Source: an uncultured Granulosicoccaceae bacterium
GTDB taxonomy: Bacteria > Pseudomonadota > Gammaproteobacteria > Granulosicoccales > Granulosicoccaceae
Assembly (NCBI GenBank): GCA_937998875.1
Contig: CALLBO010000059.1
Span: 1-37,929 of the forward strand
DNA length: 37,929 bases
Direction of reading: 5' to 3'
The position numbers and the translations under genes are program-made. Positions 24,769 to 31,900 of the stretch are shown piece by piece. The first letter of the stretch is position 1. Each line of letters starts with the position of its first letter. The notes under the pieces were generated by a model, which was given only the letters and a program-made list of their open reading frames with translations, made no database searches and was not told where the DNA came from.

Positions 24769-25083
24769 TAACCCGGATTTCAACCGAGCTATTTCCATAA
24801 GCTGCTTTGCGCAATGCATTGCAGCTGCAACCCGGCATTAGCCAGGTGGCTGCTTGATTGACTTTGCAAGAGACTGAGTCACCGCACCTCTCGCTGTATG
24901 CCGGGGTGACTGACAACTGAGTAACTCAGGTATTACCGTTTCCTCACCGGCTGCTATATATAGTGTGTAGATCCGTGTTTTTTTGGCCAAAGCATCCCGG
25001 TAGTTTGCCCTGAAATTCTTAAGTGAATGATATACAAATGTTTTTGGCCATTGGTATTGTCAGCCTCTGGTGCTAAGTAGTTT
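24769..25083. other. 315-bp intergenic region rich in inverted repeats
   Basis: I see no gene. Visible elements are the palindrome GCAATGCATTGC (24811-24822); CCCGGCAT (24831-24838) with ATGCCGGG (24898-24905); AGTCACC (24877-24883) with GGTGACT (24905-24911); CTGAGT-A-ACTCAG (24917-24929); and the direct repeat TTTTTGGCCA at 24980-24989 and 25041-25050. The left part may form a terminator-like structure for the TrpB2 gene. The right, A/T-rich part with TATATATA and GATATACA probably holds the promoter of the secretion operon. Confidence 0.4.
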
Positions 25084-27258
25084 ATGAAATCCGATCCGCC
25101 TGTTGATTTGCTGTTTGAATGTTTGCGTCATATCGCGTTGCGAAGTGACCGTAAGCTGGACAAGCAGTCTGTGTTTTCATCGTTGCCGGTTGACGCTCAT
25201 CAGGGTGTAACGCCAGCGCTCTTTCCGCGTGTGGCTGCCCGCGCCGGATTTAAAGCGACTCTCTGTAAAGAGGCGCTGCAACAGCTTGGCTGTCATATTG
25301 GCCCGCTGATCGTGCTGCTTCAGGGTAATCAGGTTGGCGTGATTTTCAGCAATCCAGGCGCGGCGTCCAACGAATATTTTGTTCTCGATGCTAATTCAGA
25401 GCTACGGTCGACCACGGTTGACGTAATAAATCGTCAATACACTGGTTATGCATTCACACTAACTAATGTAAACGCTGCTCAGGAAATGGACAGCGCTGCG
25501 GATATGGACATTGCTGCCAACAGGCAGCGGTGGTTCTGGCGTACTTTATGGCGATACCGCGCCTACTATCTGCAAATGCTGCCAGCCTCGCTACTGGTAA
25601 ATCTGTTTGCGTTATCGATGCCGTTTTTCGTGATGATAGTGTACGACAAAGTGGTGCCGAATCATGCGGTGGAAACTCTATGGGTACTCGCAATTGGCGT
25701 AACCCTGGTTTACCTTTTCGACCTGCTTATTCGGCTGGTTCGAGGAGCACTACTCGAAAAAGCCGGACGTGAGATGGATTTTGAACTCGCCGGTGTATTG
25801 TTTGAACAAGTCCTTTCCCTTTCTTTGCGCTCAATTCCGACGTCTTCCGGCGAGTTGGCAAACAGGGTTAAGGCCTATGAAACATTGCGAGAGTTTTTTG
25901 TATCAGCTGCGATGCTCGCTCTTGCAGATCTGCCATTCTCGCTGTTAATGATCGGTGTAATCTTTTTTGTGGCGGGCCCGGTTGGCTGGCTACTGCTACT
26001 GGCGGTTGCGATCGGAATTGCAATTAACATTGCCCTGCAGGTGCCACTCTATAAATCAGTAAAAAATGCCACTGCTTCCAGTATTGAGAGACAGACACTG
26101 ATTGGTGAAAGCGTCGCAAGCCTTGAGTCGGTAAAAGCTAATAATGCCGAAGGTTACCTTCTGCGACGCATGAACAAACTTCTGGAAAGTTCGGCCATGA
26201 GTGGTGTTAAATCTCACTGGTACGCATTGGTGGGTAACTCGGCGACGACATCCCTGATAAACCTTACTTCGGTGGCTGTTATTGTGGCAGGTGTTTACCT
26301 GGTAAACGCAGGACAGCTGTCGATGGGAGGGTTGATTGCCACAGTCATGCTGACCAGTCGATGTATGGCACCATTAGCGATGGTTTCAGGGCTGATGACA
26401 CGTCTGCAGCAAACCTTGCAGTCGCTTGATTCGTTAAATGATGTCATGCAGATGGAAACCGAGGTGGACCATCGACGCCAGTATGTAACAAGCGAGTCAT
26501 TCAAAGCGGACTTTCACTTTGATAGTACAGTGTTTTCTTATCCTGGTTTTCCAACGCCGGCGCTGGATGTGAAGCAGCTGAATATTGATTCGAAAGAAAG
26601 CGTCGCTTTGCTAGGGAGGATAGGATGCGGTAAAAGCACCATGCTAAAGATCATGGCGGGTTTACTACCGCCGGATAAAGGTACGATACTGATTAATGGT
26701 ATAGACGTTACCCAATATCATCCGGCAGTGCTGCGACAACAGGTTGGATATGTGCCTCAGGAAGTTGCCCTGTTTAATGGGTCCCTACGTGACAACATTA
26801 AGCTGGGTGATGCACAAATCACTGATCAAAAAATAATGAAGGCAGTGATGGGTGTCGGGCTGCATGAGTATATCAACAGTCATCCACAAGGCTTGAACGC
26901 TGAAGTTGGCGAACGAGGTGCTTTGCTATCCGGTGGTCAGCGTCGTGCCGTGGCATTGGTGCGCTGTCTGGTGCGAAACTATCCGGTACTGTTGTTAGAT
27001 GAGCCAACTTCCAACCTGGATCCTCAAACGGAAAAAACAGTAATCGAAACCCTTCGGCAGTTAAAGCAGAGTGGCCGGGTAAATCTTATTATTGCTACTC
27101 ATAAGAAAGGTGTTCTACAGCTTGTCGACCGCGCCATTGTGATGGAGAAAGGGCGGGTTGTAGCCGATGGCCCGCCGGCAGCGGTACCGGGTGTTGATCA
27201 ACGCCAGAGAAATAAAGCAGAGATCACAGTCAGTAAAAAGAGCGCTGCACCCGTATGA
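25084..27258 (+). CDS. type I secretion ABC permease/ATPase (LapB-like)
   Basis: This 724-residue fused exporter has three parts. Residues 1-125 resemble a degenerate C39 peptidase-like domain without the catalytic Cys, a form that docks substrate. Six membrane helices lie between about 165 and 430. The nucleotide-binding domain has Walker A GRIGCGKST (near 512), ABC signature LSGGQ (near 615), Walker B PVLLLDEPTSNLD and H-loop IATHK. It powers one-step export of an unfolded protein across both membranes together with a membrane-fusion protein and a TolC-like pore. It overlaps the membrane-fusion gene by 4 nt (ATGA). The likely substrate is the giant adhesin two genes downstream. The start has only a weak ribosome site. 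Confidence 0.92.
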   Translation: MKSDPPVDLLFECLRHIALRSDRKLDKQSVFSSLPVDAHQGVTPALFPRVAARAGFKATLCKEALQQLGCHIGPLIVLLQGNQVGVIFSNPGAASNEYFVLDANSELRSTTVDVINRQYTGYAFTLTNVNAAQEMDSAADMDIAANRQRWFWRTLWRYRAYYLQMLPASLLVNLFALSMPFFVMIVYDKVVPNHAVETLWVLAIGVTLVYLFDLLIRLVRGALLEKAGREMDFELAGVLFEQVLSLSLRSIPTSSGELANRVKAYETLREFFVSAAMLALADLPFSLLMIGVIFFVAGPVGWLLLLAVAIGIAINIALQVPLYKSVKNATASSIERQTLIGESVASLESVKANNAEGYLLRRMNKLLESSAMSGVKSHWYALVGNSATTSLINLTSVAVIVAGVYLVNAGQLSMGGLIATVMLTSRCMAPLAMVSGLMTRLQQTLQSLDSLNDVMQMETEVDHRRQYVTSESFKADFHFDSTVFSYPGFPTPALDVKQLNIDSKESVALLGRIGCGKSTMLKIMAGLLPPDKGTILINGIDVTQYHPAVLRQQVGYVPQEVALFNGSLRDNIKLGDAQITDQKIMKAVMGVGLHEYINSHPQGLNAEVGERGALLSGGQRRAVALVRCLVRNYPVLLLDEPTSNLDPQTEKTVIETLRQLKQSGRVNLIIATHKKGVLQLVDRAIVMEKGRVVADGPPAAVPGVDQRQRNKAEITVSKKSAAPV

Positions 27259-28622
27259 GTGTAAAAAAGAAAAGTAGTGCGGCTGACACGAAACCTGTAG
27301 TGGCAAAAACTGCAAAGAAACCCGGTTGGGATCTGGCGGAACTTGACCACCTTGGACTGGTGAAATCGGAGGAGCCGGTAACTACCGGGGAAACGGATAA
27401 AGCAAAGCAAACGGCATTCGCCGACATGAAAGTACAGGTACCAGTAGCAACCTCTGCACTGGAGCTACACAGTGAAGGAGCCGGATTGCAGAAAAAAGTG
27501 GTGCACATGAAATCCAGATGGGTGCCAATGGTCTGTCTTGCGTGTGTAGCTTGTCTGGTGTTGTGGGCATCATATGCAAAGATTGATCAGGTAACCAGGG
27601 GAAGCGGTAAGGTAATTCCAAGTAGCAAAGTACAGACAATACAAAGTCTTGATGACGGTATTGTCGTTGCGATACCTGTAAAAGAGGGCGATATTGTTGA
27701 GAAAGGCCAGGCGGTATTGAGTCTTGATGACACTGTCGCAACTGCGAATTACAACGAAACAATCGCCCGTCGCGATCTTGTTATTGCCCGGATGAGCCGT
27801 CTGCAGGCAGAGGCCGACAACTTCTCTGATCCCGTTTATCCAGACGCCATTGACTCCGGTTCTGTAACAACTGAAAACGAACTGTTTATGGCGCGCCGCG
27901 CGGATTACAATACAAAGAAAAGCAGTGCTGAAAAACTGTTGGGTCATGCCAACAGCGAGCTCAAAGTACTACAGCTCGGCCAGAAGTCTATGACTAAACT
28001 CGATATGATCCGTGCTCGACGTGATGTCGATATGTTGCAGGGAAATCTTAATACACTGATTAGCGAAACCAGTAGAAATGCACTTGACGCACATGATGCT
28101 CTGCGTACGGAGCTTGCAACGCTGAACAGTGCACTTGACCGTTCTTATGATGCGCTTAAAAGGAAGACGCTACTTTCACCAACACATGGCACTGTCAACA
28201 AGATTCATATTGCAGGCGAAGGTGGCGTAATACGCGGCGGTGAAAGTGTGATGGAAATTGTTCCGATCAACGACACGCTGCTGGTTGAAGCCAATATCCG
28301 CCCGGAAGACATTGGTTTCATTCACTCAGATCAAAAGGCAACCGTTAAATTTACTGCCTACGACTTTACGATTTACGGCGGAATGGACGGGGTAGTCGAA
28401 TACATTGGTGTTGATACAGTCAGCAATGAGAAGGGCGAAACCTACTATCCGGTGCGTATCAGAACCGAGTCTACAACCATGGGTTCAAAAGATGGACGCG
28501 AACTCACTATCATTCCCGGTATGGTCGCAGAGATAGATGTACTGGCCGGGCAAAAATCCGTGCTTCAGTATTTGTTGACGCCGTTGAACAGAGCTCGCGA
28601 GAAAGCGCTTACCGAGCAGTAG
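27255..28622 (+). CDS. HlyD-family type I secretion membrane-fusion protein (LapC-like)
   Basis: This is a 455-residue adaptor. About 88 cytosolic residues precede the single membrane helix (residues 89-108, WVPMVCLACVACLVLWASYA). The periplasmic part has a split lipoyl domain (TIQSLDDGIVVAIPVKEGDIVEKGQAVLSLDD and LLSPTHGTVNKIHIAGEGGVIRGGESVMEIVP), a central coiled coil and the beta-barrel region ANIRPEDIGFIHSDQKATVKFTAYDF. It bridges the ABC protein to an outer-membrane TolC-like channel that is not in the window. The cytosolic tail is longer than in HlyD and might gate the transporter or bind substrate; that is inference. Confidence 0.92.
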   Translation: MSVKKKSSAADTKPVVAKTAKKPGWDLAELDHLGLVKSEEPVTTGETDKAKQTAFADMKVQVPVATSALELHSEGAGLQKKVVHMKSRWVPMVCLACVACLVLWASYAKIDQVTRGSGKVIPSSKVQTIQSLDDGIVVAIPVKEGDIVEKGQAVLSLDDTVATANYNETIARRDLVIARMSRLQAEADNFSDPVYPDAIDSGSVTTENELFMARRADYNTKKSSAEKLLGHANSELKVLQLGQKSMTKLDMIRARRDVDMLQGNLNTLISETSRNALDAHDALRTELATLNSALDRSYDALKRKTLLSPTHGTVNKIHIAGEGGVIRGGESVMEIVPINDTLLVEANIRPEDIGFIHSDQKATVKFTAYDFTIYGGMDGVVEYIGVDTVSNEKGETYYPVRIRTESTTMGSKDGRELTIIPGMVAEIDVLAGQKSVLQYLLTPLNRAREKALTEQ

Positions 28623-28808
28623 TTAAGCAAGTAGGCTTTTTTTATTCAAATATACAGCCTGTAATGCTTCTCTGCCAAGTGCTTCAACCTAGCCCGCTGT
28701 TTAGCGACGCTTCTTCTACGGTGCAATAACCTCGCGGATTGTAACGAAGGCTCGCCGCACCGACCTGGATCGGGAGGAATACCAGCAGCTGACTGTCACT
28801 GCAAAAAA

Positions 28809-28824
28809 TGTGAACCGATTCACA
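28809..28824. promoter_or_regulatory. CRP/Vfr-type operator upstream of the adhesin
   Basis: TGTGA-ACCGAT-TCACA matches the CRP half-site consensus exactly and is flanked by A/T-rich AAAAA and TTAG. Its centre is 115 bp before the adhesin ATG. A class I site at about -61.5 would place the transcript start near 28878, leaving a leader of about 55 nt. It suggests cAMP-dependent control of the surface protein separately from the upstream secretion genes. Confidence 0.6.
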
Positions 28825-28931
28825 TTAGCACGAGCTGGAAGACGCACTGCCCTGAATCAGTGGAACGCATCATGCCTCGCAGGTAGCTCCGATACAAATT
28901 GTATTCAGCGAACTACTCAGAGGTAAAACCA

Positions 28932-31900
28932 ATGGCCGATCCAGCGATAACCGATTTATCTATTCAAAAATCAGCTGACGATTACACACCGCAGTTGGGT
29001 CAGGAAGTCACATGGACAATAACCGTATCGAACATCGGTGAGTCTTTCGCTGAGAATGTGCGTGTTGACGATTTGCTGCCTGAAGGAATGGAGTTTCGTT
29101 CAGGAAATGCATCGTCGGGCAATTTAGAAGTTTCAGAGGGTCTGTGGACGATTGGTGGGCTGGAAGTCGGTCAGACAGCTACGGCATCTGTGACCATGGT
29201 AGTCACGGACGTTGATGACTACATTAACAACTACGCTACTGTTAGTACTGACACGCACGACTGTAATCCTTCGAACGACACCAATACCATTGCAGTCGAT
29301 CCCTGGGAGCCGACTAATGCTGACCTTTCTCTAACTAAAACAGTCAGTAATCCGGAGCCCGAAGTGGGTGAAGTTGTGGAGTGGGTTGTTACTGTAACTA
29401 ATTCGGGGCCGGACACAGCATGGCATTCGAAGGTTAGTGAAGCATTACCTGACGGGTTGACCTTTGTTGGAGCTCGCGCATCATCGGGTGCTTATGTGTT
29501 TGAGTCCGGTGTGTGGAATGTGGGTCATCTGGCGGATGGGGAATCGGCAGAAATGACCATCAGCACCCGGGTTGATACCGAAGCCGGGGCGCAATACGTA
29601 AACACTGCTGTTGCCTCTAGTAACACAGCAGACAACGATCAATCCAATAACGCTGCAGAGGCTGTTGTCACGGTAGCGGAAACCACTGTAATTGTTTCAA
29701 CTGAAACCGAATCTGAGGCCGGTATCGATGGCGCGACATGTGTGGCGTGCTTATGTGCTTGTGAGCATCAGGTAGAATCCGGTGCTGATCTACAGATAGT
29801 AAAGCTGGTCGATAACCCGACCCCGAACCTTAACGGGGAGGTGGTTTGGACGATAATGGTGACCAACAATGGTCCTGACGATGCTGAAAAGGTTGTTGTG
29901 AACGACAATCTTCCAGGTGGAGTGGAATACGTTTCAGACTCAACCACGCTGGGCGAATTCGACGACGCAGCAGGTAGTTGGCAAATAGGTGATCTGGCAA
30001 ATGGTGAAAGCGCTTTGTTGCAGATTACAACCATCGCAACGGATGCTGCAGCTGTACAGACCAATATCGCGCTTGTTACCAGCGATACTGAAGACTCCAA
30101 TCCTGAAAACAATATTGCCGTCGCCAGCATAGATGCGGTCGATGCTGATCTTGCGATTTCCAAAACTGTCGATGAGCCAGCGCCGAATCTGGGTGATGAG
30201 GTGGTATGGACGATAGAGGTTGTAAACAACGGGCCGGATACTGCGGAAAACGTAGTTTTGAAGGACGCCTTGCCGGAAGGTACAACATTTGTGTCATCCA
30301 GTAATACGGAACTTAGTGCTGAAGGTGAAGTCGCTCTTGGTAATCTCGCATCTGGTGAATCGGTCAGTCTGGACATTACGGTGACCGTTGATGATGCGGA
30401 TGGTGCTCGTACCAATACTGCATCTGTGACCAGCGATACCTATGACAGCAACCTGGCTAACAATGAAGATAGCGCGGTTGTAGACGCTATTGCGGCGGAT
30501 CTGATGATAGAAAAGTCGGTGAGTGATCCGACACCGGATCTTGGCAGTGAAGTGGTATGGACCATCGTCGTAACCAACAACGGCCCTGATACGGCGGAGA
30601 ATGTATCAGTGCGCGATGTGCAGCCTGTAGGAACCACGTTTATCAGCTCGAGTGATGATCGTTTTGTGCCTGAAACTGGTGAAATTGACCTCGGAGACCT
30701 GGATAGTGGTGAATCAGTTTCTATTGATATCGTGGTGAAGGTTGATGATGCTGAAGGGGCAAGGGTAAACACCGCATCAGTCACGAGTGATACCTACGAT
30801 AACGATGACAGCAACAATGAAGATGATGCTGAGGTAGATGCAATCGCGGCAGATCTAATGATAGAAAAGTCGGTGAATGATCCGGCACCTGATCTTGGTA
30901 GTGAAGTGGTTTGGACAATCATTGTTACCAATAATGGCCCTGATGCGGCAGAGAATGTGTCAGTCCGTGATCTGCAACCTGCGGGAACCACGTTTATCAA
31001 CTCGAGTGATGATCGCTACGTGCCTGAAACGGGTGAAATTGCACTCGGTGATCTGGATAGTGGTGAATCCGTTACCCTGGAAATCACCGTGAAAGTCGAT
31101 GATGCCGAGGGCGCGAGAGTAAATACGGCGTCAGTCTCTAGTGATACCTTCGACAATGATGACAGCAATAATGAAGATGATGCTGAGGTCGATGCCATCG
31201 CAGCAGACTTAATGATAGAAAAATCGGCGAGCGATCCAGCACCGGATCTTGGTAGTGAAGTGGTCTGGACCATCGTTGTTACCAATAATGGGCCCGACGC
31301 TGCAGAGAGCGTTGTGGTTACAGACGCGCTGCCGTCAGGAACGACGTTTGTTAAATCCAATGATGTGCGTTTTGACCCTGTAAAAGGTGAAATCGCACTT
31401 GGCAATCTGGCATCTGGTGACTCAGTGAGTTTTGAAGTTACTGTCACTGTTGATGAAGTTGCACCCCAGGTCAATACGGCGACCGTTACAAGCGCTACTT
31501 ATGACAATGATTCCACCAACAATGAGGATGAAGCAACAATAGATGCAGTTGCTGCCGATCTTGAGCTGGTGAAAGAGGTGGTTCCGCAAACTGCTGCGCC
31601 TGGAGAAAGTGTTGAGTGGACACTGACAGTAGTCAATAAAGGGCCGGATGCCGCCACTGGTGTAGCAGTGAAAGATGTACTGCCAGATGGAGTTTCCTAT
31701 CTTGGGAACAGCACCGATGGTGATGTCACACACCTATCATTTCTCGGTGATAGCTGGATGGTTGATAGTCGATCCGGGTCTATTGTAGATCCGGTTACAG
31801 AATATTTTGAATCAACACAAGGTAGCGTAACATCTGATACTTTCGCAATCAGCGGTCACACGGTTGCAGAGATGCTGGCTGAGAGTGACTGGCAACCGGC

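Noticed and set aside
28623..28645. Possible terminator after the membrane-fusion gene (AAGC, 6 nt, GCTT, then T-run)
   Set aside because: The stem is only 4 bp, too weak to call, although the T-run is suggestive.
30498..31556. CRISPR-like direct repeats
   Set aside because: The period is 354 bp and in frame within a coding gene; these are protein-domain repeats.
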